Shown here piece by piece: positions 15,786 through 24,700 of a stretch of DNA of 44,666 nucleotides (position 1 is its first letter; each line of letters begins with the position of its first letter). Source of the DNA: Flavobacterium sp. Sd200 (GTDB lineage: Bacteria; Bacteroidota; Bacteroidia; Flavobacteriales; Flavobacteriaceae). The notes below the pieces were generated by a model. The model did not search any database, was not told the DNA's origin, and was given only the letters and a program-made list of their open reading frames with translations. The translations under genes and the position numbers were made by a program. The DNA lies in contig NZ_WUMN01000013.1 in the NCBI RefSeq assembly GCF_009826935.1, positions 1 to 44,666 on the forward strand, given 5' to 3'.

Positions 15786-15793
15786 TATTTTTG
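15786..15793 (+). promoter_or_regulatory. -7 element for def
   Basis: TATTTTTG, exact TAnnTTTG match, 47 nt before the def ATG; no convincing TTG at -33. Confidence 0.4.
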
Positions 15794-15840
15794 CACTAAA
15801 ATTGAGGCATTGCATAGCATGCCCTTAAAGTATAACTAAC

Positions 15841-16428
15841 ATGATATTACCTATAGTAGGATATGGCGATCCGGTGCTGCGTAAAAAAGCGGTTGATGTA
15901 ACGGCAGAGCATCCTAGCCTTAAGCAAATAGTAGCCGATATGTATGAAACCATGTATAAAGCCTATGGCGTGGGGCTTGCTGCACCACAGGTAGGTCTTT
16001 CTATACGTGTTTTTGTTATAGATACCCGTCCGTTTAGTGAAGACGAAGATCTTAGCAAAGAAGAGCAGGAGCAACTGGCTGGTTTTAAAAAGACCTTTAT
16101 AAATGCTACTATACTTAAAGAAGAGGGCGACGAATGGTGCTTTAACGAAGGCTGCCTTAGTATACCCGAAGTGCGTGAGGATGTGTACCGTCATGAAAAA
16201 ATTACCATAGAATATTACGACGAAGATTTTAATAAACATACCGAAGTTTATGATGGCCTTATAGCCAGGGTTATACAGCACGAATATGACCATATAGAGG
16301 GTGTTTTGTTTACCGATAAAATATCATCGCTTAAAAAGCGTTTGATACAAAAGAAACTGCAAAATATTATGGAAGGCAAAACAAGACCTGATTATAAAAT
16401 GAAATTTGTTGCCAAAAAAGGCAGATAA
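15841..16428 (+). CDS. def: Peptide deformylase
   Basis: 195 residues; removes the N-formyl group from nascent proteins in the cytoplasm. All three motifs are intact: GVGLAAPQVG (43-52), EGCLSIPE (metal ligand Cys, near 100-107) and QHEYDHIEG (two His ligands and catalytic Glu, near 142-150). The internal stretch DEDLSKEEQEQLAGFKK is an insert common in Bacteroidota deformylases. Followed 61 nt later by the DUF5606 gene. Confidence 0.97.
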   Translation: MILPIVGYGDPVLRKKAVDVTAEHPSLKQIVADMYETMYKAYGVGLAAPQVGLSIRVFVIDTRPFSEDEDLSKEEQEQLAGFKKTFINATILKEEGDEWCFNEGCLSIPEVREDVYRHEKITIEYYDEDFNKHTEVYDGLIARVIQHEYDHIEGVLFTDKISSLKKRLIQKKLQNIMEGKTRPDYKMKFVAKKGR

Positions 16429-16489
16429 TTTTTGTTTTTAAACCCAAACATTAGATATTTGCCATCCCATAAAAAAACAAGAAGACAAA

Positions 16490-16936
16490 ATGAGCATTGA
16501 AAAGATATTAGCTATTTCGGGCAAGCCGGGATTATATGAACTTAAATTACAAACAAGAACAGGCTTTGTAGCCGAATCGCTTGCTGATGGCAAAAGGGTA
16601 ACCGTTGGTCTTCGCAGTAACGTAAGCCTTTTATCTGAGATATCGGTTTATACTTACGAGGGCGAGGTGCGCCTTAGCGAGGTTTTTCGTGCCATAGCCG
16701 AAAAAGAAGACAATGGCCCTGCAATTTCTCATAAAGAAGATAATGCTACCCTTGAAACGTATTTTAGGGAAGCACTGCCTGCCTTTGATGAGGACAGGGT
16801 GTATGCATCTGACATTAAAAAGATACTTAACTGGTACAACATGCTGCAGGCACGTGGCCTTGTAAACAAAGAAGCTGTTGTTGATACTGCTGCTGAAGAA
16901 GCTCCTGCTGCCGAAGAGGTAAAAGCAGAAGAATAG
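16490..16936 (+). CDS. DUF5606 domain-containing protein
   Basis: 148 residues, cytoplasmic (no signal). The N-terminus MSIEKILAISGKPGLYELK and VGLRSNVSLLSEISVYT match the conserved Bacteroidota DUF5606 family, with a helical second half (ETYFREALPAFDEDRVYASD) and an acidic Ala/Glu tail. No biochemical function is established. Its position right after def is, to my knowledge, frequent in Flavobacteriaceae. A strong terminator follows. Confidence 0.85.
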   Translation: MSIEKILAISGKPGLYELKLQTRTGFVAESLADGKRVTVGLRSNVSLLSEISVYTYEGEVRLSEVFRAIAEKEDNGPAISHKEDNATLETYFREALPAFDEDRVYASDIKKILNWYNMLQARGLVNKEAVVDTAAEEAPAAEEVKAEE

Positions 16937-16957
16937 TATTCTTTAAAAGATATGTTG

Positions 16958-16990
16958 AATCCTGCTGTTTTATTAATGGCAGGATTTTTT
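16958..16990 (+). terminator. Terminator after the DUF5606 gene
   Basis: 8-bp stem AATCCTGC (16958-16965) / GCAGGATT (16979-16986), followed by TTTTATTT. Confidence 0.8.
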
Positions 16991-17060
16991 ATTTGTTTAT
17001 GGTGGTAAGAAGTATTTTTATCGGTACATTTTAATTATGATGCGTTTTTCTTGAAGTTTA

Positions 17061-17154
17061 GCCACGAATTACACTAATTTTCACAGATTCGAGTAAATTT
17101 TGATTTATGATTTTTTATAAAATTAAAATTGGTGCAATTTGTGTAATTCGTGGC
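17061..17154. repeat. Inverted-repeat element, 94 bp (REP/MITE-like)
   Basis: Perfect 14-bp terminal arms GCCACGAATTACAC (17061-17074) and GTGTAATTCGTGGC (17141-17154); similarity extends about 10 bp further inward with mismatches. The interior is A/T-rich without an ORF. It occupies most of the 16937-17244 gap between a terminator and mazG. The arm sequence resembles dispersed intergenic repeats I associate with Flavobacterium genomes; copy number cannot be tested here. Confidence 0.55.
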
Positions 17155-17244
17155 AAAAATTTTCATAGTGCATTTGCCGTGACAAATTAATAAACCTATT
17201 AGGTATAAAGCCTTAGTATTTTTACTTTTACACAAAATTTCAGC

Positions 17245-18018
17245 ATGAACACAAGACAACAACAGCTTGATGCCTTTGGCAGGCTACTGGACATAATGGA
17301 CGACCTTAGGGCTAAATGCCCCTGGGATAAAAAGCAAACATTGCAAAGTCTGCGCCATCTTACTATAGAAGAAACGTATGAACTTGGCGATGCGATACTG
17401 AATAACGATCTTATAGAGGTAAAAAAAGAGCTGGGCGACCTGTTACTGCATCTTGTTTTTTATGCTAAAATTGGTAGTGAAACCGGAGATTTTGACATTG
17501 CCGATGTAGCCAACGGCATTTGTGATAAACTGATTTACCGCCACCCACACATTTATGGCGATGTGGTTGTTGAAGATGAAGAGCAGGTTAAGCAAAACTG
17601 GGAAAAACTAAAACTTAAAGAAGGTAAAAAAAGTGTATTGGAAGGTGTGCCAAACGGCCTACCAGCCTTGGTAAAGGCCAGTCGCATACAGGATAAAGCT
17701 AAAGGTGTGGGATTCGATTGGGAAGAGTCAAGCCAGGTTTGGGATAAGGTTCAGGAAGAACTGAGTGAGTTTCATGATGAGGTACAGGCAGGTGATAAAG
17801 ACAAGATCGAGGCCGAATTTGGCGATGTATTGTTCTCGCTTATCAATTATGCCCGCTTTATAAATGTAAACCCTGAAGATGCCTTAGAGCGCACTAATAA
17901 AAAGTTTATTAAACGTTTTACTTACCTGGAAAGTAAGGCAGGAGAATTAGGCAAGTCGTTACAGGACATGACGCTGGCCGAAATGGATGTGTTTTGGAAC
18001 GAAGCCAAGAAATTGTAA
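17245..18018 (+). CDS. mazG: Nucleoside triphosphate pyrophosphohydrolase MazG
   Basis: 257 residues, close to E. coli MazG (263). Two MazG folds: the first with CPWDKKQTLQSLRHLTIEE and the metal-binding ETYELGDAI...EVKKELGDLLLHLVF (E-E-x-x-E ... E-x-x-D), and the second from about 170 with ELSEFHDEVQ and EAEFGDVLFSLINYARF. It hydrolyses NTPs/dNTPs to monophosphate and pyrophosphate, thought to clean the nucleotide pool. The next gene starts 1 nt after its stop, so the two are translationally linked. Confidence 0.96.
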   Translation: MNTRQQQLDAFGRLLDIMDDLRAKCPWDKKQTLQSLRHLTIEETYELGDAILNNDLIEVKKELGDLLLHLVFYAKIGSETGDFDIADVANGICDKLIYRHPHIYGDVVVEDEEQVKQNWEKLKLKEGKKSVLEGVPNGLPALVKASRIQDKAKGVGFDWEESSQVWDKVQEELSEFHDEVQAGDKDKIEAEFGDVLFSLINYARFINVNPEDALERTNKKFIKRFTYLESKAGELGKSLQDMTLAEMDVFWNEAKKL

Positions 18019-18019
18019 G

Positions 18020-19147
18020 ATGAAAAAAATACTGTTTGCATTACTGCTGGTCTCGGCTGCTGCCTTTGCTCAAAAAATAACTGTTGCCGATTTACAGCTT
18101 AAACTTGAGCCGTCGGATACTCAGGAGTTACTTTATGGTTTTGCCGAAGGCGACCGCATTATTTTTACGGTTGAAGAAGCTAACGGCAATTATGTTAGCG
18201 AGGTGAGTGTTGTGCAATATCCTGAAACTTTTAAATACAAAGGGCAGAATGTGAAAAAAGAAAAAGCCCGGGAGTTTACAGTTGCTAACAAAGGTGTTTT
18301 TGCATTCAGGTTTACCAATAGTACTAAGGGCAGGCGTGTGTGTAATGTTGCCATAATTCGTGTGCCTAAATCATCCAATACTAAAAACTTTAATACTGCG
18401 GTAAAATGGGTAACCAAACAGGACACTATTTATAAGTCGGTTACAAAAGATGTTGTTTCGGGATACGATACGTTATATGTTCAAAAAACGAGAAGGGTTG
18501 TTGCTTCTGAAAAGAAATTTGAAGAAATTGTACTTGACAAAAGCCAACGCGTTAGTGCTAAAAGCTCGCTGGGCGATACTAAGACCTTTGTAGATTTTAC
18601 GCTGCCGTTAAACGCCATTACCAAAGACGAAACCAAAAAAGTGGTTGCCTGGGCTTATTGGGTTGGGGTAGGAGAAGAAAGCAATGAATTTTGGAAACAA
18701 AACCGTAAAATGATTGTAGGTGCAGTTCAGGGTGCTGCAACCTATTTTACAACTCCATTAGGAGGAATTGCAGCCGGAGCTGCTACCAATTTAGCCTTAC
18801 CTGTTATTGGCGAAGATGTACAGTATGCTTTGGTAAACGAAGCTAATAATAAGCTGTTTTTAGACGATAAACCTTATAAATCATATGATGCCGGTAAGGG
18901 TGTGGCTGCTTATAAACGTTTTACAGATGCTGGCATACAGCAGGGCAGGTTTTTTATGGCTTTGGCCAACGATAATCTAATACAGCCTATAGATGTTAAC
19001 GTAAAGGTTTCGGCTATTATAGAACATATTAAGTATAAGGACGAAAAATATACCGACACTACCATCACACCACGTTATACCAAAAAGATAGTAAGCGAAC
19101 CCGAAATTGTTTCAAACAAAATTCCGGTTACGTTTGATTATAGGTAA
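18020..19147 (+). CDS. Exported protein of unknown function, coupled to mazG
   Basis: 375 residues from the ATG at 18020 (an earlier in-frame ATG overlaps mazG and would put cytoplasmic residues before the signal). Signal peptide KKILFALLLVSAAAFAQ. The mature protein has an Ig/beta-rich first part (FAEGDRIIFTVEEANGNYVSEV), a middle region, and a hydrophobic glycine-rich stretch near 230-265 (VGAVQGAATYFTTPLGGIAA, then GAATNLALPVIG) that could be a membrane hairpin. No family recognised. Its dependence on mazG is only positional. Confidence 0.78.
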   Translation: MKKILFALLLVSAAAFAQKITVADLQLKLEPSDTQELLYGFAEGDRIIFTVEEANGNYVSEVSVVQYPETFKYKGQNVKKEKAREFTVANKGVFAFRFTNSTKGRRVCNVAIIRVPKSSNTKNFNTAVKWVTKQDTIYKSVTKDVVSGYDTLYVQKTRRVVASEKKFEEIVLDKSQRVSAKSSLGDTKTFVDFTLPLNAITKDETKKVVAWAYWVGVGEESNEFWKQNRKMIVGAVQGAATYFTTPLGGIAAGAATNLALPVIGEDVQYALVNEANNKLFLDDKPYKSYDAGKGVAAYKRFTDAGIQQGRFFMALANDNLIQPIDVNVKVSAIIEHIKYKDEKYTDTTITPRYTKKIVSEPEIVSNKIPVTFDYR

Positions 19148-19294
19148 GTACAAAAATCATATACTAAATTATAGTCGGCATATTCTAAATCAGTTAACGG
19201 GTTTACTCATCGGGTAAATTGTTTTCCTGAAAATAGTCGTTTGTTTGTAGCGTATTATATTGATACGCAACCAGAAACTAAAAACAAATTGACA

Positions 19295-19870
19295 ATGAAA
19301 ACAAAATTACTATTTACATTCCTTTTAGGAACCACCCTGTCTATGAGTGCACAGGAAACCCACATGATCAACTGGTTTAGGGGGGTAACTGCAAATGCCG
19401 CCTCAATGACCGTTAATACCGGAGATACCGTAATGTGGATGCTAACCGATGCCATGCCTCACACAGTAACCACCTCTGCCGGATCGGCCGAAGCCTTTGA
19501 CAGTGGCATGCTAACAGCAGGCAGCAATTACAGCCATACGTTTACTACTGCAGGTACTGTGCCTTATGTGTGTTTATTTCATGCTAATATGAGCGGTGTA
19601 ATAACCGTACAGGGTGTTGCAGGAATTAAAGATGCTAAGGCTTCAGGGTTTAGTTTTTTTCCAAATCCGGTGTCTAACATTATTACCCTTAGCGACAATG
19701 ACGTTATAGACCATGTATCGGTTTTCGATATGGCAGGCAGGCAGCTATTTGAAGCCAACAGTACTACTGCTGTTGTAAAAGTATATATGGACAATTATCC
19801 GGCCGGGACTTATACAATAAAAGCCAGTATGGGAGAAAAATTTAAAATGGTAACTGTAGTAAAGCAATAG
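19295..19870 (+). CDS. Secreted plastocyanin-like cupredoxin with T9SS type A tail
   Basis: 191 residues from the ATG at 19295; an open frame to 19241 lacks a signal peptide at its start. Signal peptide ends MSMSAQ-like near residue 20. A single cupredoxin domain (about 22-107) carries the four type-1 copper ligands: His56 (MPHTV), Cys93, His96 and Met99 (CLFHANMSG). The remaining 75 residues form a T9SS type A sorting domain (FSFFPNPVSNIITLS, VSVFDMAGRQLFE, GTYTIKA, MVTVVKQ), so it is secreted by the Por system and attached to or released from the surface. Likely a small electron carrier or copper binder. A 20-bp bidirectional terminator follows. Confidence 0.88.
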   Translation: MKTKLLFTFLLGTTLSMSAQETHMINWFRGVTANAASMTVNTGDTVMWMLTDAMPHTVTTSAGSAEAFDSGMLTAGSNYSHTFTTAGTVPYVCLFHANMSGVITVQGVAGIKDAKASGFSFFPNPVSNIITLSDNDVIDHVSVFDMAGRQLFEANSTTAVVKVYMDNYPAGTYTIKASMGEKFKMVTVVKQ

Positions 19871-19887
19871 CTTTAAGATTAAGATAT

Positions 19888-19945
19888 TGAACTGATTTAA
19901 ACTTTTTTGATTGAAGCGAAAAAGTTTAAATCAGTTCATTTTTTT
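19888..19945. terminator. Bidirectional terminator, 20-bp perfect stem
   Basis: Arms 19888-19907 and 19919-19938 are exact reverse complements with an 11-nt loop. A T-run follows on the plus strand (19939-19945) and the A/T-rich stem serves the minus strand. It separates the convergent cupredoxin and DUF1684 genes. Confidence 0.88.
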
Positions 19946-19946
19946 A

Positions 19947-20546
19947 CTATTTTTTGTAGGCTTTAACACCTGCTTTAATATCGGTGTCCAAAAAGTTTTG
20001 CGATGGCGGTATAGGGCACGAATAATCATGATTGTATGCGCAATACGGATTATAAGACCTGTTAAAATCAATTTGTACTGTTTCGCCTTTTGGCATTTTC
20101 ATATCAATATACCTTCCTCCGGCATAGCTGCCGTTCCCGTTCGTATTATCTGTAAAAGGCAGGAATAAATAGTCTTTATATTCTTCCAGCTTCATAAGGT
20201 CTGTGCTCTGAAAAACATCGAGTTTAAACGCTTTGCCGTTTAAGGTGAAACTTAGTTCTCCATACTTAGCATATTGTGCTTTGCGCCCTGTAGTAGTAGC
20301 CATATAAAAAGGCTTTTCGTTTGGAGTGCGTTTTATTTTTGCAGTAACACAATATTTAAGGTCTACAGCATAAAAATCTAATGCTTTAAAGGTTTTAATA
20401 TCGGTTTTTGTAAGTGGCGATGTAGTTGGGTCGGCATATTCTGCATTAAGCTTTTTTTGTGCTTCTTTAGAGGCTGCCTCGCTGCATTCCTGTGCATTGC
20501 TAAAAGTTATTGAGAAGAACAGTGCAGCAGCAAACAAAATTTTCAT
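19947..20546 (-). CDS. DUF1684 family exported protein
   Basis: 199 residues from the ATG at 20546 (an in-frame upstream start at 20573 would precede the signal). Signal peptide KILFAAALFFSITFSNAQ. The rest matches DUF1684: FYAVDLKYCVTAKIKRTP, MATTTGRKAQYAKYGELSF, LEEYKDYLFLPFTDNTNGNG-type loop, GRYIDM, DFNRSYNPYCAYNHDYSCPIPP and a C-terminal LDTDIKAGVKAY. The family is widespread in Bacteroidota and Actinobacteria with no assigned reaction. It has its own -7 element. Confidence 0.88.
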   Translation of the reverse strand: MKILFAAALFFSITFSNAQECSEAASKEAQKKLNAEYADPTTSPLTKTDIKTFKALDFYAVDLKYCVTAKIKRTPNEKPFYMATTTGRKAQYAKYGELSFTLNGKAFKLDVFQSTDLMKLEEYKDYLFLPFTDNTNGNGSYAGGRYIDMKMPKGETVQIDFNRSYNPYCAYNHDYSCPIPPSQNFLDTDIKAGVKAYKK

Positions 20547-20560
20547 AACGTTATTTTTTA

Positions 20561-20568
20561 CAAAAATA
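20561..20568 (-). promoter_or_regulatory. -7 element for the DUF1684 gene
   Basis: Minus strand TATTTTTG, exact TAnnTTTG match, 14 nt before the ATG at 20546. This spacing also supports 20546 over 20573 as the start. Confidence 0.45.
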
Positions 20569-20832
20569 CACAATAGGTCAGTTTCTGTCAGTATTTATTT
20601 ATGCTCATTTTGTTAATATTTAAGTAATTCCTAAAGAGTTGAATTCTTTAAATGATAAATATTTCCTAAATCCCTCCCGGTTTTAGTAATCATTTTACAG
20701 AAGTTTAAAGTTACTTTTCTGAAAAACAGCTCTTTGCCTATTTTGTTTAGGTGTGTTTTTAGCATTGCTTTAATAATAAGATAAAAATGGTTTGCTAACT
20801 TTATACTATACAAAGGTTTATACCTGTTTTAG

Positions 20833-21000
20833 TGCCTGTCAAACGAAGACGACGGGTTGGCAGGCTGCCGGGGAGGTTGTAACGGGCGCTGCACTTTCCA
20901 CCCGTTCGTGCAGGGCATTTTAAACTAACGTCGGCGCGCAATTGCGGAAACCGATCAGCAACACGGCAGCAGGCAGGCAGTATGAAAAAAGGACAGGTAA
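20833..21000 (+). ncRNA. Candidate structured non-coding RNA
   Basis: About 170 nt of markedly GC-rich sequence in an AT-rich intergenic region, with no plausible protein. Possible pairings seen: outer stem 20833-20840 with 20992-20999 (8 bp, one G-U); inner stem CTGCCG 20865-20870 with 20964-20969; an H-type pseudoknot AACGGG 20881-20886 / CCCGTT 20901-20906 interleaved with CTGCAC 20889-20894 / GTGCAG 20908-20913; and a small stem 20930-20934 / 20951-20955. An alternative 7-bp hairpin 20834-20840 / 20859-20865 excludes the outer stem. A strong terminator sits at 21038-21076. No match to tmRNA, RNase P, SRP RNA or common riboswitch core motifs. It could be a 6S-type RNA, another flavobacterial sRNA, or the leader of the GyrI-like gene. 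Strand is inferred from the terminator and downstream gene. Confidence 0.5.
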
Positions 21001-21037
21001 ACTGGAATGCTGCTTTCAAAGCAGTTTAAAAATACGT

Positions 21038-21076
21038 AAAAGCCATTCGGAACCGGGGTAGTTCCGGATGGCTTTT
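21038..21076 (+). terminator. Strong terminator after the candidate RNA
   Basis: 16-nt arms 21038-21053 and 21061-21076 pair with a single mismatch around a 7-nt GC-rich loop, ending in CTTTT. The stem starts with AAAA, so it could work in both directions. Only 29 nt separate it from the next ATG. Confidence 0.75.
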
Positions 21077-21105
21077 GTTATATTGCAACATCTAAGAGTT
21101 AACCT

Positions 21106-21579
21106 ATGAACCCCGAAATAACTACACGTGCAGAGACTTTTCTTATAGGCAAAAAACAGATTATGTCGCTTGCAAATAACACTACTCAAAGTTTATGGGC
21201 TAGTTTTATGCCTTTATTGAGCACCATTCCAAACAGGTTAGGGGTAGATAGATATTCCGTACAGATATATCCTGAAAACTATTTTATTAATTTCAATCCG
21301 GTTACGGTTTTTGAGAAATGGGCTGCTGTAGAGGTAAACTCTCAAAAAGATATACCGATTGGTATGGAAGTATTAACTGTGCCCGAAGGTTTGTATGCTG
21401 TATTCCATTATAAAGGCAACCCTTCAAACGGAGCAGAAGTGTTTAAGGAAATTTTTACGGTATGGCTGCCACAGTCGGGCTATAGTTTGGATAACAGGTC
21501 TCATTTCGAAGTTTTGGGAGACAAATATAGAAATGCCAGTGATGACAGTGAAGAGGAGATTTGGATACCTATTAAGTAA
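21106..21579 (+). CDS. GyrI-like / AraC effector-binding domain protein
   Basis: 157 residues forming a stand-alone small-molecule-binding (SHS2/GyrI-like) domain: an N-terminal strand, LWASFMPLLSTIPNRLG, YSVQIYP, KWAAVEV, IPIGMEVLTVPEGLYAVFHY, then the helix AEVFKEIFTVWLPQSGYSLD, and a final FEVLGDKY with EEEIWIPI at the C-terminus. No DNA-binding domain and no signal peptide. Related proteins bind hydrophobic drugs or cofactors or act as hydrolases for cyclopropanoid toxins; nothing here identifies the ligand. It is preceded by the candidate RNA and terminator and followed by the PUL regulator. Confidence 0.85.
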   Translation: MNPEITTRAETFLIGKKQIMSLANNTTQSLWASFMPLLSTIPNRLGVDRYSVQIYPENYFINFNPVTVFEKWAAVEVNSQKDIPIGMEVLTVPEGLYAVFHYKGNPSNGAEVFKEIFTVWLPQSGYSLDNRSHFEVLGDKYRNASDDSEEEIWIPIK

Positions 21580-21752
21580 AAATTTGTTTTGATAATAATG
21601 TATTTTTTACTTCTCATATTAGTAGCAATCAGTCGTATTGATGTGGTTTTTTTGTGATATACTTAAAAAAATAGTTTTTACTTTTTATATGTAGTATATT
21701 TACGGGCAATTTTTATATGTAAGCTTCCTGTTGAAGCATTTGACCGGGCCTG

Positions 21753-24700
21753 ATGAAACGACTTCTTCTCTTTGTAATTTCCATACTGCTGTTATATTCT
21801 TTAAAGGTGCAATGCCAGGAGCTGCCATTGACGTTTTTAGATATAACCAATGGGCTGTCCAACAACTCGGTTATTACAATGCACCAGGATAATAACGGGT
21901 TTATGTGGTTTGGTACCTACGATGGACTTAACCGCTACGACGGCTATAATTTTAAAGTGTACCGCAACCGTATTGGCGACACTACATCGCTTATTAGCAA
22001 CACCGTTTATTGCATTCAGGCAGATACCAAAAACAATATTTGGGTTGGTGGTTCAAAAGGAGCAGCAGTGCTCGACCAGATTTCGGGTAAGTTCACTCCG
22101 CTGACATATAGTTTGGGTAAAAAACAAAAAGCATTAAGTGATATCACCCATCAGATAAAACTAATAAAAAACGGAAATGTATTAATTGCGACCCAAAAAA
22201 GTGGTCTTATCGCTTTTAACAAAAATACTCATGCAGGAACATTAATTGAACTGCGGGTAAACAATAAAAGAATAAACAGCTATGATGCGCTTGCTATTGA
22301 GCCTGTTGTAAATTCTAAGTTCTGTTGGGTGTTTGTAAAAAACATAGGGCTTTGTAAATATGATACAGATACCGATAAGTTGAGTTTGCAATATGCTTCT
22401 GATCTTAAAGTAAACTGCCTTGAAACGGCAGGCAATAATAACTTATGGCTTGGGGCAGATGATGGCTTTTATTTTTATGATGCAGCTACAGGATCACTCT
22501 CTGCTAATTTTATGGCAAATAAAAGCAGTGTAACCAATATCCTTAACGAAAAAGGCACACTATGGATAGCTACCGATGGGGCAGGGGTGTACACCTATAA
22601 TAAATCAGGAGGAGCAGTTCCTTATAAAAATGGCGATGCACGGATTGTAAAGAGTAACTCGGTTTGGAGTTTATATCTTGACGATAAAGCCAATAAATGG
22701 ATAGGCACGCTTAGGGGAGGCATAAGTGTTATAGGTGCCCGTCCCATAGCTTTTAAGCACATAAAATATAAAGGGAGCGATGTTGCTAACCCAACGGAGA
22801 ATTTTATACTCTCGTTTTGCGAAGATGAAAAAAATAACCTGTGGATAGGTACAGACGGAGCAGGCCTTCGCTATTGGGACAGAAAAAATGACACGTATGT
22901 TTCTTATAATAAATCGGCTGCGAGCCGCTATAAACTGTCGAGTAATTTTATTACCAGTATTATAAAAGATCCTGTAAACCGCATTTGGCTGTCTACCTGG
23001 GCTGGAGGTGTAAACAGGATAGACCCCAAAAATGGCTCTATAGAATATTTTTCGTGCTACAACCCCGAAACAAAACAGGTAGAAAAAAATGTTTGGTTTT
23101 TATATCAGGACTCAAAGAAAAATATTTGGGCAGGAGCCACTAACGAAGGCAGCCTTTACAAATTTAACAATGCAACAAACAGTTTCGAATTGTTTTCTTC
23201 GGCCATAAACAACCTGCAATGCCTTATAGAAACCAAAGACGGCAAACTGTGGGGAGGAAATTATACCTCTCTTATAAGTATTGATCCTAAAACCGGGCAA
23301 ACTAAGAATTTCAGTGTTGGTTATCCGGTAAGGTGTGTACTTGAAGACAGGCATAACAATTTGTGGATAGGCACACAGGAAGGAGGCCTGTTGCTTTTTG
23401 AACGTAAAAAGGGTAAATTTTCGAGATTTACCACAGAGAGTGGTCTTACGGGCAACACAGTATTAAGACTGTTGGAAGATAAAAACGGCAACTTATGGAT
23501 GAGCACCTACAACGGGCTTAGTCGGTTTAATTATAGTACAAAAACAAGCAGGAACTTTACCGTATCAGACGGATTACAAAGCAACCAGTTTAGTTTTAAT
23601 GCCGGTTTGGCACTCTCGTCCGGCGAGTTTTTATTTGGAGGTATTAATGGTTTTAATATTTTTTATCCTAATACAATAAATGAGGCTGCACAAGCTATTC
23701 CTATACGTTTAACGGGGCTATTGGTAAACAATAACCCCATTCAGGAAAAAGACGGTTATGTAACCGCACAGCAACAAGGACAAATAAAAAATATACAACT
23801 GCCCTTTGAGCAAACCAATCTGTCTATAGAATATGTTGCCCTTGACTATGCAAAAGCCGGTGGCGAAACCTATTCTTATTTGTTGGAAGGCTGGGATGAA
23901 CATTGGAGTTACAGCGACAATGGGCGTAAGGCAAACTACACCCACCTGCATGAAGGGAATTATATTTTTAAAGTTCGTACCCGTAATGCTAACGGAAAAT
24001 GGGATAAAGCTGTGCCTTTGCTCAACATTCGGGTTTTGCCTCCATGGTATAGAACATGGTGGGCGTATGCATTATATTGTGTTACTGCTGCAGCTATTGT
24101 ATATGCCTACATTAGGTACAACAGAAGTAAAGTGATGATGAAGTATAAAGTAACCATTGAGCAAATGGAACGCAAAAAGGAGAAGGAGCTTGCTGATAAG
24201 CAGCTTTCTATGTTTACTTATATTTCGCACGAGTTCCGTACGCCACTTTCGTTAATAATAGATCCTTTAAAAAGGGGCTTGAAAGAAAATATGGTAAACG
24301 CTGGCTTTAAGAACGATCTTGCCGTGGCACACCGTAATGCCCGACGTTTGCTTAGTCTTGTAGATCAATTGCTGCTTTTAAGGAAGGCAGAGAGCGATGC
24401 CGATGCCCTGAAGCTATCTGAGATAAACTTAAATGAACTTTGCCATGAGGTGTTTGAGTGTTTTACAAATCAGGCAAGGGAGCGGGAAATAACCTATAGT
24501 TTTGAGGCTACGCCAGAGCCTGTCTACATTACAGGCGATTATGAAAAGATTGAGATTTCTCTGTTTAACCTGATGTCTAATGCGTTTAAACATACGGCAA
24601 ACGATGGAATGATCATGTTGAAAATAACTGAGACAGATCAAACGGCATCGGTTATAATATCAGATACAGGCAGTGGTATACCTGAGGCCGAACTGCCTTT

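Noticed and set aside
20833..21000. tmRNA, RNase P RNA, SRP RNA, cobalamin, TPP or FMN riboswitch
   Set aside because: None of their conserved core strings could be found on either strand, and the length does not fit tmRNA or RNase P.
20801..21019. Minus-strand ORF of 72 codons in the GC-rich island
   Set aside because: Low-complexity Arg/Pro/Cys-rich product without family features; the region is better explained as structured RNA.
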